DNA of 64,000 nucleotides from Paraburkholderia youngii (GCF_013366925.1 NZ_JAALDK010000002.1:930001-994000); one strand, 5' to 3'. Positions 33,127-42,585 are shown, counted from the stretch's first letter. Numbers and translations are program-made. Notes: generated from the sequence alone by a model not told the origin.

Positions 33127-33158
33127 TGCTCCACGCCGCCGCGCCCCGCTACCGCGGA

Positions 33159-33629
33159 TTACTCCTCTGGCGCTTCCTCGCTGATTTGCTCGCGCATCAG
33201 CAACACCGGACAGGTCGAGAAACGCAGCACCCGCTCCGCCACGCTGCCGATCACGAGGCGCCGCACGCCGCGTCGCCCATGCGTGCCCAGCACGAGCAGA
33301 TCGGCGTGGACCTGCTCGCCGTGGCGCAGCACGATCGTGGCGACATCGTCGGACAGGCTCTCCGACTCGATCATCGCGGGCCGGCAGCGCACATCGGCGG
33401 CGGCGCAGGCCTGCTCGGCCTCCTCGAGCACCGAGTGGCCGTCCTGGCGCAATGCTTCGACTAGCGCGAGCGGGTCGTAATAGCCGGCATAGGAAAAGAT
33501 CGGCGTCTTGTCGACTACATAAACCGGATGCACGACGGCCTTCGTCAACGCGGCGAGAGTCACCGCTTCTTTCAGCGCGCGTTTCGAGAAGCTACTGCCG
33601 TCCAGCGCGACGAGGATATGTTGGTACAT
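33159..33629 (-). CDS. Universal stress protein (UspA family)
   Basis: A 156-aa UspA protein ([21 protein letters not shown] loop [16 protein letters not shown]), with a long insert [19 protein letters not shown] typical of this subgroup. GGAG precedes the ATG. It lies 27 bp downstream of a small open frame and about 360 bp from the FNR box at 33987. Confidence 0.9.
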   Translation of the reverse strand: MYQHILVALDGSSFSKRALKEAVTLAALTKAVVHPVYVVDKTPIFSYAGYYDPLALVEALRQDGHSVLEEAEQACAAADVRCRPAMIESESLSDDVATIVLRHGEQVHADLLVLGTHGRRGVRRLVIGSVAERVLRFSTCPVLLMREQISEEAPEE

Positions 33630-33656
33630 GCCGATTCTCCACTGAGGTTGGATTTG

Positions 33657-33893
33657 TCAACGCGCGTGGCGCGCCCCTGCTGCAGATAAAAGGGCCCGCC
33701 CGCACTGCCCGGATGCGGCGTGCCTCGCGTATGCCGCGGCGGTGAGCCGCGTGCTGGTCGCGGTCGACGAGACGAAAGCGCGCATCCGCGGCGACGAACT
33801 GCCGGGCGACATGCGGGCGAGCGCCAGTCCGGTGCCGCCCGCGGACGCGATCATCACGCGGTGGAAGGTGTTGCGCTCGGCAGCAGTGTTCAT
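33657..33893 (-). CDS. Possible small protein upstream of the stress protein gene
   Basis: A 78-codon frame starting MNTAAERNTFHRVMIASAGG. GAGGAAA lies 5 nt before its ATG, third positions are strongly G/C-rich through the first fifty codons, and an FNR box lies 94 bp upstream, the same spacing as for other genes of the island. I recognise no family and the C-terminal part looks less coding-like, so it may be a real small gene or a degraded one. Confidence 0.4.
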   Translation of the reverse strand: MNTAAERNTFHRVMIASAGGTGLALARMSPGSSSPRMRAFVSSTATSTRLTAAAYARHAASGQCGRALLSAAGARHAR

Positions 33894-33986
33894 CGGCTTT
33901 CCTCGGATCGTCGCGTCGCGCCTCCGACCGAGACGGGGCGCCCAACGGTGCCCGCTTACATAATGAACGCCGGCGCGGCGGGCGGC

Positions 33987-34000
33987 TTGATCTGCATCAA
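33987..34000. promoter_or_regulatory. FNR box TTGATCTGCATCAA with -10-like element
   Basis: An exact FNR consensus, identical to the box at 28471. On the minus strand a TTATGT/ATTATG hexamer lies at 33958-33964, where the -10 of a promoter with the activator centred at -41.5 would be. It should drive the small frame at 33657 and the Usp gene at 33159. Confidence 0.75.
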
Positions 34001-34022
34001 GCGACCATGGCTCGCGAACAAA

Positions 34023-35012
34023 TCATGAGTGGACCGCGAGCACGGCCGCGCCGGTCAGCTTGCCGTGGCGCAGATCGTCGAGCGCGCGGTTCGCGTCGCG
34101 CAACGGGTAGGTGGTCGTCTCGATCGCGAGCCGGGTCTCCGCGGCGCTGCGCATGAACGCAAGCCCATCGTCGCGGGTCAGATTGGCGACCGACACGACG
34201 CGCCGCTCGCCCCACAGAAACGCGTACGGGAACGACGGAATGTCGCTCATATGAATCCCGCCGCACACCACCACGCCGCCCTTCGCGACCGCCTGCAGCG
34301 CCAGCGGCACCAGTGCGCCGACCGGCGCGAACAGCAGTGCGGCGTCGAGTTCGCTGGGCGGCGCCTCGTCGCTGCCGCCCGCCCATGTCGCGCCGAGGCG
34401 CAGCGCGAGTTGCTGGGCCGCGTGGTCGCCCGGACGCGTGAACGCATAGACGGTGCGCTGCCGGTGACGCGCGACCTGCGCGACGAGATGCGCGGCCGCG
34501 CCGAAACCGTAGATGCCGATCCGTTCGGCGTCGCCCGCCATGCTCAACGTGCGATAGCCGATCAGACCCGCGCACAGCAGCGGCGCGGCCTCGATATCGC
34601 TGTAGTGCGGCGGCAGATGGAAGCAGTAGCGGCTATCGGCGACCGTGCGCTCGGCATAGCCGCCGTCGATCGTGTAGCCGGTGAAGCCGGCGTCTTCACA
34701 GAGATTTTCGCGGGCGGACAGACAGTAGCGGCAGTGACCGCAGGTGCGCCCGACCCACGGCACGCCGACCCGTTCGCCCACGTTGAAACCGCTGACGCCC
34801 GCGCCCAACTCGGCCACCACGCCGACGATTTCGTGGCCTGGAATCACCGGCCGCTTCGGATGCTCAAGCTCGCGATCGACCAGATGCAGGTCCGTGCGGC
34901 ATACGCCGCAGGCATGAACGTCGATCAGAATCTCGCCGGCGCCGGGCCGCGGGTCCGGCACTTCCCGCTCGGTCAGCGTCGCCGAGCTGCCGTCGAACAC
35001 CATCGCTCGCAT
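34023..35012 (-). CDS. Zinc-dependent alcohol dehydrogenase (AdhP-like)
   Basis: A 329-aa medium-chain dehydrogenase. Catalytic zinc ligands lie in CGVCRTDLH and PGHEIVG; the structural zinc cysteines in CGHCRYCLSARENLC. The cofactor site reads IGIYGFGAAAHL, an unusual form of GxGxxG with Ala-rich loop. AAGGAG precedes the ATG. In this low-oxygen island an NADH-reoxidising or alcohol/aldehyde role fits; a Zn-ADH is also part of the Burkholderia low-oxygen locus. Confidence 0.87.
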   Translation of the reverse strand: MRAMVFDGSSATLTEREVPDPRPGAGEILIDVHACGVCRTDLHLVDRELEHPKRPVIPGHEIVGVVAELGAGVSGFNVGERVGVPWVGRTCGHCRYCLSARENLCEDAGFTGYTIDGGYAERTVADSRYCFHLPPHYSDIEAAPLLCAGLIGYRTLSMAGDAERIGIYGFGAAAHLVAQVARHRQRTVYAFTRPGDHAAQQLALRLGATWAGGSDEAPPSELDAALLFAPVGALVPLALQAVAKGGVVVCGGIHMSDIPSFPYAFLWGERRVVSVANLTRDDGLAFMRSAAETRLAIETTTYPLRDANRALDDLRHGKLTGAAVLAVHS

Positions 35013-35141
35013 CGGGTTTCTCCTTCAGACGCTTCGGTGGCGGCACGCTGACGTCATGCAGATCGTGAGCTGCGCGCCGCTCTCATCAGATCAGCATAGG
35101 CGTGCCATTGTGTCGCGCGATCGGTCGCCGCCCTAAACCGT

Positions 35142-35155
35142 TTGATCGAGGTCAA
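35142..35155. promoter_or_regulatory. FNR-type box TTGATCGAGGTCAA
   Basis: One mismatch from consensus, in the gap between the alcohol dehydrogenase (start 130 bp away, minus) and a hypothetical gene (start 160 bp away, plus). TGATCTTAT about 28 bp downstream on the plus strand could be a -10 for the hypothetical gene. Either or both genes could be targets. Confidence 0.6.
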
Positions 35156-35314
35156 TAAGGGCCGTTTCGCCGCCCGTACACTGATCTTATTCCTGATAGG
35201 GGGCCCGTGCCGTGATTGCGGGAATCCGAGCTTATCTGCTCGTGGGCGCGCACACGCTCGTGCGATAGGTACTTAGCCAATACGAACCAGCCATTTATAT
35301 TGCGGAGACTTGTC

Positions 35315-35689
35315 ATGCGCTTGACCGTTCATCTCGACACGTTCGATCGTGTCAACCCGATGGCCTTCGCCATTCTCTGGCTCGACAAGGACACGCGGCA
35401 ATGGTCGCGCGAAGGTCATTTCGGGCTCGAGTTGCCCGAATGGGGCGCTTTGCATGTGGATTGCGGCGATACGCTCGTGTGCGCGCCGCATAGCACGGTG
35501 CCGGTCTGCGTGCTCGAGGGGCTCGATCTGAATCAGCTCGACGGGCCGTTCGAAGGCGAGGTCGGCCGCGTGCAATGGTGCGCGGAACGCGGCCGCAGCC
35601 TGATGTGCGGCCACTGGCGCGTGCAATGCATCGACGTGGAACGGACGGAACCGGAAAACAGCGTATTCGCAAGCGATGAAAACGCGTGA
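35315..35689 (+). CDS. Hypothetical protein of the low-oxygen island
   Basis: A 124-aa soluble protein starting after GGAGACTTGTC. It is rich in Cys, Trp and His (five Cys including VDCGDTLVCAP and MCGHWRVQC) and beta-strand patterns, without a known motif. Last gene at the right side of the FNR-box island. I do not recognise it. Confidence 0.6.
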   Translation: MRLTVHLDTFDRVNPMAFAILWLDKDTRQWSREGHFGLELPEWGALHVDCGDTLVCAPHSTVPVCVLEGLDLNQLDGPFEGEVGRVQWCAERGRSLMCGHWRVQCIDVERTEPENSVFASDENA

Positions 35690-35701
35690 CTCGGAGCCAC
35701 A

Positions 35702-37120
35702 CTACATCGCGATCACTTTGCCGGGGTTCAGGATATTGTGCGGATCGAGGGCAAGCTTGATCGCCTTCATCGCGGCGAGTTCGGCCGGCGAGCGCGACAT
35801 GCCAAGCACGCTCAGCTTTTCCTCGCCGATCCCGTGCTCGGCCGATACCGAGCCGCCCATTTCCCCCGTGAGTTCATAGACGACGCGCTTGACCTCGTCG
35901 ATGTCCTCGTCGGTCCAGCCCGGTTCCTGCGCCACCACGTGCAGATTGCCGTCGCCGAGATGCCCGTAGACGAGGATCGTCGCTTGCGGCCAGCGCGCGC
36001 GCAGCCGCTCGTCGCAACGCTGCGCCGCATCGCCCGCCTGCGCGACCGCGAAGCTGATGTCGAACGAGATGCGTCCGGGGATCAGGCGCGGATATTCGGC
36101 CGGCGCGTCGCGAATCGCCCAGAACGCCGCGGCGTCGGCGTCCGATTGCGCGATCGCGGCGTCGGAGATCACGCCGGCGTCGAGCATGTCGGCGAGAAAG
36201 TCCTCGAACGCCGCCGCCTGCCGCTCCGGGTCCGCGCCGCAAGTCTCGAGCAATACGTAGTAAGCGTGATCGCTGCCGAGCGGCACGCGCAGTTCGGGCA
36301 GGCGTTCCCGCACGAAGTCGCAATAGCTGGGCCACATGACCTCGAACGCGGACACGCCGGCCGGCAGCCGCTCCTGCGCGCGGCCGAGCAGCGCGGTCAC
36401 CGCCTCGTAATCCGGCATGCCGCACCATGCGGTCGAGATTGCGCGCGGTTTGGCGCGCAGCCGCAGCACCGCGCGCGTGATCACCCCGAGCGTGCCTTCG
36501 CTGCCGGTCAGCAGGTTGCGCAGGTCGTAGCCGGTATTGTTCTTGATCATCTTGCGCTCGCCGCCGATCACGCTGCCGTCGGCGAGCACCGCTTCGACGT
36601 CGAGCACCTGGTCGCGCATCATCCCGTAGCGGATCACGCGGTTGCCGCCCGCATTGGTCGCGATGTTGCCGCCGATCGTGCAACTGCCGCGCGCGCCAAG
36701 GTCGAGCGCGAACATGAAGCCGGCGTGATCGGCCGCTTCCTGCACCGCCTGCAGCGGCGTGCCCGCGAACACGGTGATCGTCGCGCTGACCGGATCGATG
36801 TCGATGACGCCGGTCATCCGCTCGACGCTCAGCGCAACCTCGCCGCCGAGCACGCATGCGCCGCCCGCGTGCCCGGTCATACCGCCTTGCGTGACGACCG
36901 GCTGGCGGAATTGATGACAGATCCTGAGCGCGGTGGCGACCTCTTCGGTCGTGCGCGGTCGGATCAGCGCGATCGGATCGGTCGATGGCGTGCCGCTCCA
37001 GTCGGCGAACTGCCGCCCGCCAAATTCGGCCGGCAGACTCACGATGTCCGCGCCGAGCGTTTCGCGCAGCGCGGCGACGGCTTCGTTACCGCGGGTCGCG
37101 GCGTTCGGTTCTTGCTGCAT
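35702..37120 (-). CDS. FAD-linked 2-hydroxyacid dehydrogenase (GlcD/Dld-like)
   Basis: A 472-aa FAD-binding (VAO/PCMH type) dehydrogenase. The FAD domain shows VVTQGGMTGHAGG and GARGSCTIGGNIATNAGG; the C-terminal FAD-oxidase domain carries GDGNLHV. Enzymes of this family oxidise D-lactate, glycolate or D-2-hydroxyglutarate and pass electrons to cytochrome c or quinones. CTGGAG lies before the ATG at 37118-37120. It follows an L-2-hydroxyacid oxidase gene by 17 bp, so the pair probably oxidises both enantiomers of a hydroxyacid. Confidence 0.87.
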   Translation of the reverse strand: MQQEPNAATRGNEAVAALRETLGADIVSLPAEFGGRQFADWSGTPSTDPIALIRPRTTEEVATALRICHQFRQPVVTQGGMTGHAGGACVLGGEVALSVERMTGVIDIDPVSATITVFAGTPLQAVQEAADHAGFMFALDLGARGSCTIGGNIATNAGGNRVIRYGMMRDQVLDVEAVLADGSVIGGERKMIKNNTGYDLRNLLTGSEGTLGVITRAVLRLRAKPRAISTAWCGMPDYEAVTALLGRAQERLPAGVSAFEVMWPSYCDFVRERLPELRVPLGSDHAYYVLLETCGADPERQAAAFEDFLADMLDAGVISDAAIAQSDADAAAFWAIRDAPAEYPRLIPGRISFDISFAVAQAGDAAQRCDERLRARWPQATILVYGHLGDGNLHVVAQEPGWTDEDIDEVKRVVYELTGEMGGSVSAEHGIGEEKLSVLGMSRSPAELAAMKAIKLALDPHNILNPGKVIAM

Positions 37121-37137
37121 CAGATATCTCCAGTTCG

Positions 37138-38397
37138 TCAGGCGGACAGAGCCGCTGCGCGCGCCTGCACCGTATGGGTCTGCGTTTGCGATTGCACGCG
37201 CGACAGCGGCGCCTGCTGCCCTGGCCAACGCAGATAACTACGGTCGAGCCCGGCGATATCGCAGCAACCGAGCAAGCCGAGCGCCCGGTCGATCTCGGTC
37301 TGCAGAATCTCGATAGCCCGCTCGGCGCCCGGCTGACCGCCCGCGCTCAGACCATAGGTGGTCGCGCGTCCGAGCAATACCGCATCGGCGCCCAGCGCGA
37401 CCGCCTTCAGGATCTCGGAGCCGCGGCGAAATCCGCCGTCGAGCATCACGCACAGCTTACCCCCAACCTGCTCGACGACTTCGGGCAGCACGTCCATCGC
37501 CGATACCGCGCTGTCGAGCTGCCGCCCACCGTGGTTCGACAGCACGATGCCGTCGACGCCGGCCTCCAGCGCCTTCAGCGCATCCGGCGCACCCAGCACG
37601 CCTTTGACGATCAGCCGACGCGGCCACAGATCGCGCAGCCAGCGGATATCGTCCCACGACAACGACGGGTCGAGTTCCCGGCCCAGTGTGATCGTCGCGC
37701 CCTTCACGCTGTCCTGCCCCGGCGGCAGCAGGTCGCCGAGATTGGCGAAGCGCGGCATGCCGTTCGGCCACAGCACGTTGGCCATCCAGCCCGGATGGCG
37801 CAGCACGTCGAACTTGTTGCGCCAGTCGAGTTTCAGCGGCTCGATGTAGTTGCGCAGGTCCCATTCGCGTTTGCCGAACACCGCGCTGTCGGTCGTGACG
37901 ACCAGCGCCTCGATGCCCGCGGCCTTCGCGCGCTGCGCCAGTTTCGCGAGAGATTCGCGCGTGCGGTACATATAGACCTGCATCCACACGCGACCGCCCG
38001 CGCGCCGCACGACGTCCTCCAGCGAGACCGTCGACACGTTGCTCAGCACGAACGGAATGCCGGCCGCTGCCGCCGCGCTGGCCAGCTTGACGTCGCCTTC
38101 GCGAAACATCAGGCCGCTATAGCCGGTCGGGCCGATCATGAACGGCGACGCGCTGCGCTCGCCGAACAGCGTCACGCTCTGATTGCGCTTTTCGACGTTC
38201 ACCAGCGTGCGCGGCAGAAAAGCGATTTCGCGGAACACGTCGCGGTTGCGCCGCAGTGTCGCTTCGTCTTCAGCGCCGCCCTCCACATACTCGAAACAGA
38301 AATTCGGCAGACGCTTGCGGGCCATCGCGCGCAGATCATCGATGCTGTGCGCGCGCTTCACGTCGCGGCCTGAATAAAGGCGGCGTTCCAATTGCAT
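37138..38397 (-). CDS. lldD: FMN-dependent L-2-hydroxyacid (L-lactate) dehydrogenase
   Basis: A 419-aa TIM-barrel FMN enzyme. The active-site stretch SNHGGRQLDSA contains the catalytic His and substrate-binding Arg; PTGYSGL and VTTDSAVFGKREWDLRN are family blocks. GGAGG lies directly against the first ATG, so a start a few codons later is possible. It oxidises L-lactate or a related L-hydroxyacid to the keto acid. The last about 30 residues are Gln/Thr/Ala-rich and longer than usual. Confidence 0.87.
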   Translation of the reverse strand: MQLERRLYSGRDVKRAHSIDDLRAMARKRLPNFCFEYVEGGAEDEATLRRNRDVFREIAFLPRTLVNVEKRNQSVTLFGERSASPFMIGPTGYSGLMFREGDVKLASAAAAAGIPFVLSNVSTVSLEDVVRRAGGRVWMQVYMYRTRESLAKLAQRAKAAGIEALVVTTDSAVFGKREWDLRNYIEPLKLDWRNKFDVLRHPGWMANVLWPNGMPRFANLGDLLPPGQDSVKGATITLGRELDPSLSWDDIRWLRDLWPRRLIVKGVLGAPDALKALEAGVDGIVLSNHGGRQLDSAVSAMDVLPEVVEQVGGKLCVMLDGGFRRGSEILKAVALGADAVLLGRATTYGLSAGGQPGAERAIEILQTEIDRALGLLGCCDIAGLDRSYLRWPGQQAPLSRVQSQTQTHTVQARAAALSA

Positions 38398-38455
38398 CCT
38401 CCAGTGCGTGATTGACTCGTCTATTTGATTGTTGGTTGTGTCGCTGCGCGGCCGT

Positions 38456-40003
38456 TCAGGTCACCACGCCGACCTGCCACGGCACGAACTCGCTCTGCCC
38501 ATAGCCGTGCAGCTCGCTCTTGGTGCGCGTACCGGAAGCGCAGTCGAGCATCATGCGGAAGATCGCTTCGCCGAGTTCGTCGATGCTCGCGCTGCCGTCG
38601 ATCACGCCGCCGCAATTGATATCGATGTCGTCCTGCTGGCGCTCCCACAACGCGGTGTTGGTCGCCAGCTTCAACGACGGCGACGGCGCACAGCCGTAAG
38701 CGGAGCCGCGCCCGGTCGTAAAGCAGATCAGGTTCGCGCCCGAGGCGACCTGTCCCGTCGCGGACACCGGGTCGTAGCCGGGCGAATCCATGAACACGAA
38801 GCCCTTCGCGGCGATCGGCTGCGCGTATTCGTAGACGTCGACCAGATTCGTCGTGCCGCCCTTCGCGACCGCGCCGAGCGATTTTTCGAGGATCGTCGTC
38901 AGACCGCCCACCTTGTTGCCCGCCGATGGATTGTTGTCCATCGCGCCGCCATTGCGCGCGCAATAGTCCTGCCACCATGCGATGCGCGCGAGCAGTTTGT
39001 CGCCGACCGCGGCGCTCACCGCGCGGCGCGTCAGCAGATGCTCGGCGCCGTAGATTTCCGGCGTTTCCGACAGAATCGCGGTGCCGCCGTGCCGCACGAG
39101 CCGATCGACCGCGGCGCCGAGCGCCGGATTCGCGGAGATGCCCGAGTAGCCGTCCGAGCCGCCGCATTGCAGACCGACGCATAGATGCGCAGCCGGTACC
39201 GGCACGCGCTGCACGCGGTTCGCGTCGGCGAGCATCTCGCGCACCATCGCGATACCGCGTTCGATCGTCTTGCGCGTGCCGCCGCTGTCCTGGATCGTGA
39301 AGCTGCGCAGCTTCGTCGAGCTGGCGTCGAGGCCGCCCGCCGCGAGCACACCGTCGATCTGATTCGTCTCGCAGCCCAGCCCGACGAACAGCACCGACGC
39401 GAAGTTCGGATGCACCGCATAACCGGCGAGCGTACGACGCAGGATCGCAATGCCCTCGCCTTGCATGTCGATGCCGCAGCCGAGCCCGTGCGTCAAGGCG
39501 ATCACACCGTCGACGTTCGGATAGTCGGCGAGCGCGTCGGGACGCACGTCGCGCCGGAAATGATCGGCAATCGCGCGCGCAACCGTCGCCGAGCAGTTCA
39601 CACTGGTCAGAATGCCGATGTAATTGCGCGTCGCGATGCGGCCGTCGTCGCGACGAATCCCCATGAAATGCGCGGGTTCATCGACGTAGACGGTCGGCTG
39701 CGCATCGGCGCCGAACGCGTGCTCGCGCGCGAACTCGGACATGCCGAGATTGTGCGTATGAACATGCTGGCCGCGCGCGATCGCTTCACGCGCTACGCCG
39801 ATGATCTGGTTGTAGCGCTTGACCGGTTCGCCCTTGGCGATGTCGCGCGTCGCGATCTTGTGTCCCGGTGGAATCAGCCCGGCGACGACCAGTTGTTCCG
39901 CGTCGATGCGCGTGCCCGGCAACAACTGCCGGGTCGCGATGATGACGTCGTCGGCGGGATGCAGGCGAATGATCGGGCACGCGCCGCTAGCTTGAGTCGA
40001 CAT
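38456..40003 (-). CDS. Altronate/galactarate dehydratase family (UxaA/GarD)
   Basis: A 515-aa two-part dehydratase: N-terminal SAF domain (about 10-90, HPADDVIIATRQLLPGT) and the large UxaA/GarD domain with RNYIGILTSVNCSA, GLGCETNQ and CVGLQCGGSDGYSGISANP. It removes water from a hexonate; beside a tagaturonate reductase-like and an L-galactonate dehydrogenase-like gene, D-altronate to 2-keto-3-deoxygluconate is the best guess. GAGGCTTTTC precedes the ATG. Confidence 0.87.
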   Translation of the reverse strand: MSTQASGACPIIRLHPADDVIIATRQLLPGTRIDAEQLVVAGLIPPGHKIATRDIAKGEPVKRYNQIIGVAREAIARGQHVHTHNLGMSEFAREHAFGADAQPTVYVDEPAHFMGIRRDDGRIATRNYIGILTSVNCSATVARAIADHFRRDVRPDALADYPNVDGVIALTHGLGCGIDMQGEGIAILRRTLAGYAVHPNFASVLFVGLGCETNQIDGVLAAGGLDASSTKLRSFTIQDSGGTRKTIERGIAMVREMLADANRVQRVPVPAAHLCVGLQCGGSDGYSGISANPALGAAVDRLVRHGGTAILSETPEIYGAEHLLTRRAVSAAVGDKLLARIAWWQDYCARNGGAMDNNPSAGNKVGGLTTILEKSLGAVAKGGTTNLVDVYEYAQPIAAKGFVFMDSPGYDPVSATGQVASGANLICFTTGRGSAYGCAPSPSLKLATNTALWERQQDDIDINCGGVIDGSASIDELGEAIFRMMLDCASGTRTKSELHGYGQSEFVPWQVGVVT

Positions 40004-40051
40004 GAAAAGCCTCGAAGACAGGGTTATCCGTAAGCGTTCAAACAGAATACG

Positions 40052-41332
40052 TCAGATCGTGGAGCCAACGCCCTTGGGCAGATCGCGGCTGTCCGATTCC
40101 AGCGACAGCGGCTCGATGCGTCCCACGATGAAAAGATAGCTGAACGCGCCAAGAAAGCAGAAGCCGCCCGCGACGACGAGCGGAATCGTGAACGAGCCCT
40201 TCGACATCGCAACCATCACGCCGGTGAACGTCGTGATCACGATCCCCGCCAGATTCGATGCGAAGTTCTGAATGCCGCCGATCGACGCGACATGACCCGG
40301 CGTCGGCGCGACGTCGCCTGGCAGCGACCAGATGCTCGCCGCGGCGAACGCGAGGCTGCCATAGGCGATGCCGAAGAACGCGAGCATCAGATACGTGTTC
40401 TCCGTGAACGCCGACAGCGTAATCACCGACGACAACAGCATGCCGCCGACCATGCAGGTCTTGCGCGCGGCCGTCAAGCTCCAGCCGCGCCGGAACAGCG
40501 CATCGGACACGAAGCCGCCGAGCCAGCCGCCCGGAATCGCGATCAACGCCGGAATCATTCCGAGCGTGCCGAGCGATTTCAGCGAGAAGCCACGGGTCTC
40601 CACGAGGTAGCTCGGAAACCACGTAATGAAGAAATAGATCACGAAGTTCAGGCAGAAGAAGCCGAGCATCATGCCCCACAGCGTGCGGTGGCGAAACAGC
40701 GACGCCCATGTCACCTTCTCTGCCTTCACCTGAGCCGCGGGAGTCGCCTCGAGTGCGATGGCCATCTCGTCTTGCACAGGATTGCGATAGATCACGAACC
40801 AGCCGACGATCCAGACCGCGCCGAGCAAGCCGGTGAGAACAAAAGCCGCCTTCCAGCCGAGCGTGCTGATGATCAGCGCAACCACGGGAATCGACAGCGC
40901 GGAGCCGACCCGCGAGCCGCTATCGAAGATGCTCGTCGCGAGCGCACGTTCCTTGGGCTGGAACCACTGGCTCACCAGCTTCGTGCAGGACGGATACGCG
41001 CCCGCCTCGCCGACGCCGAGCAACAGGCGGCAGCCGAACATCCCCGCGACGCTGGTCGTGACCGCGGTGGCCGCGGTAAACACCGACCACCAGCCGACTG
41101 CGAGCGGCAGCGCGATGCGCGCGCCGACGCGATCGACGAACCAGCCGAACGGCATCTGCATGAACGCGTAGGTCCAGAAGAAGCCGCTCAGGATGAAGCC
41201 CATCTCGGCGGGGCCGATGCCGAGCGCCTTTTCGATTTGCGGCGCGGCGACCGCGAGATTCGCACGATCGATGTAGTTCACCGCGATCGCGAGAAAGCAC
41301 AGAAAAATCACTACCCAACGCATCTTCTTCAT
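40052..41332 (-). CDS. MFS transporter, ACS family (hexonate/hexarate importer)
   Basis: A 426-aa inner-membrane symporter with about twelve spans and the family opening FLAIAVNYIDRANLAVAAPQI, as in GudP/GarP/ExuT-type carriers. GGAGGAG precedes the ATG. Its place in the altronate dehydratase cluster points to import of an acid sugar such as L-galactonate or galacturonate. Confidence 0.88.
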   Translation of the reverse strand: MKKMRWVVIFLCFLAIAVNYIDRANLAVAAPQIEKALGIGPAEMGFILSGFFWTYAFMQMPFGWFVDRVGARIALPLAVGWWSVFTAATAVTTSVAGMFGCRLLLGVGEAGAYPSCTKLVSQWFQPKERALATSIFDSGSRVGSALSIPVVALIISTLGWKAAFVLTGLLGAVWIVGWFVIYRNPVQDEMAIALEATPAAQVKAEKVTWASLFRHRTLWGMMLGFFCLNFVIYFFITWFPSYLVETRGFSLKSLGTLGMIPALIAIPGGWLGGFVSDALFRRGWSLTAARKTCMVGGMLLSSVITLSAFTENTYLMLAFFGIAYGSLAFAAASIWSLPGDVAPTPGHVASIGGIQNFASNLAGIVITTFTGVMVAMSKGSFTIPLVVAGGFCFLGAFSYLFIVGRIEPLSLESDSRDLPKGVGSTI

Positions 41333-41451
41333 GAAACCGTCTCCTCCTGGCCAGGCTAAGCCTATGTTTAGATGAACCTTGCGACCTCGTGAGCCGCTGG
41401 TGTACTGCGGGGTCGACGACCCGATTTACTGCGGATTTGCGGCCCGCGCCT

Positions 41452-42585
41452 TTAGCCGCGTTGCACGCACGCGGCAAGCGCCGCGTTCAGACGCGGTTGC
41501 TCGACACGCACGCCGAGCTCGCGGGCGAGTTCGATCACCGGCTTGAAGCGCCGCTCTTTCTTTTGCTCGTGATTGCGCGCGATGTCGGCGAGGCGATGAT
41601 CGAGAAAGGGGTTTTCGAATCGCTCGCGCACGTCGTCGAGATAGGCGCGCGCGTCGCTGCCCTGACCGAGCGCATCGAAGACCGGCAGTACCTCGTCGCG
41701 CCATAGCGATTCGAGATCGGCGCGCAACAGCGGATCGCGCATCGCGTGCAGCACGTTCTCGTCGGAATCGCGCGCGTCGGCCTGCCAGCGCTCGGCGAGC
41801 CACGTATGCCCGAGATTCAGCAGCAGCAGCTTCAGGCGTTCGTAGTGCAACAGATCGTCGGTGACGATCATCGCTTCGTGCTCGCACGGCAGCACCATGC
41901 CGGCACGCCGCTCGATCGCCCACAACGCGTAGGGTTCGGCAACCGCGCCGACCGGCCGGATCGGCTCGGACACGATGCGGTCCACCAGCGAATTGACCCA
42001 GATGCAGGTGTGCTCGATGTAGCGCAGGAACTCGGTCCCGCCGCCCCAGCCGCGCGCGATATCGGCGACGAGGCCACGCAGCGTGTCGCCGTTGCCCGAT
42101 ACGAGTTCGCATGGCAGCAGCGTCAGCGGCGCGGCGCCGGCTTTGAAGCGCGCGTGCAGCAGCACTACGAGCTTCGCCGCGAATCCGCGCGGCACGCTCT
42201 TGTCGTTGCGCAATAGCTCGGCGGTGTCGTCGGCGAAACACTCGTAGCCTCGGTCGCCGGTGTTCGAGATCACCACGCGCGCGTCGCGCGCCAAGCGCTC
42301 CACCACCGTCGGCCAATCGGTATTCGCGTTCAATGCCTCGCTGATCGCATGACATTGCGTGGTCGTATCGATCACCGCTTCGCGGCGCAGACCGCGAATG
42401 CGCACCTCGTACTGCCGGTGCGCGCGCAGCGCGTCGATGCGCGCGAGGCTCTCGGGGTTGGCCGTCGTCTGCACGACGCTCACGTGCCCCAGCGCGCGGC
42501 CCGAGTCGAGCGCCGCCGATACGAACAGATCCGCGTGCGCCTGCAGAAAGCGACTCGTGCCGAATTGAAGAATCGGGTTGCCCAT
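41452..42585 (-). CDS. Mannitol dehydrogenase-family oxidoreductase (tagaturonate reductase-like)
   Basis: A 377-aa polyol-specific long-chain dehydrogenase: ILQFGTSRFLQAHADLF at the start (cofactor region), GNGDTLRG, and the catalytic-domain stretch HTCIWVNSLVDRIV. UxaB-type members reduce D-tagaturonate to D-altronate with NADH. I chose the ATG at 42583-42585; an upstream TTG overlaps the stop of the preceding gene. It lies between the Zn dehydrogenase and the carrier and dehydratase genes, matching its proposed middle step. Confidence 0.82.
   Translation of the reverse strand: MGNPILQFGTSRFLQAHADLFVSAALDSGRALGHVSVVQTTANPESLARIDALRAHRQYEVRIRGLRREAVIDTTTQCHAISEALNANTDWPTVVERLARDARVVISNTGDRGYECFADDTAELLRNDKSVPRGFAAKLVVLLHARFKAGAAPLTLLPCELVSGNGDTLRGLVADIARGWGGGTEFLRYIEHTCIWVNSLVDRIVSEPIRPVGAVAEPYALWAIERRAGMVLPCEHEAMIVTDDLLHYERLKLLLLNLGHTWLAERWQADARDSDENVLHAMRDPLLRADLESLWRDEVLPVFDALGQGSDARAYLDDVRERFENPFLDHRLADIARNHEQKKERRFKPVIELARELGVRVEQPRLNAALAACVQRG

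Noticed and set aside
33742..33963. Plus-strand frame beginning like a universal stress protein (VSRVLVAVDETK)
   Set aside because: Resemblance stops after a dozen residues, there is no ribosome site, and the minus strand has better coding signs.
35738..37237. Plus-strand open frame of 499 codons opposite the GlcD-like gene
   Set aside because: Antisense shadow; all conserved flavin motifs are on the minus strand.
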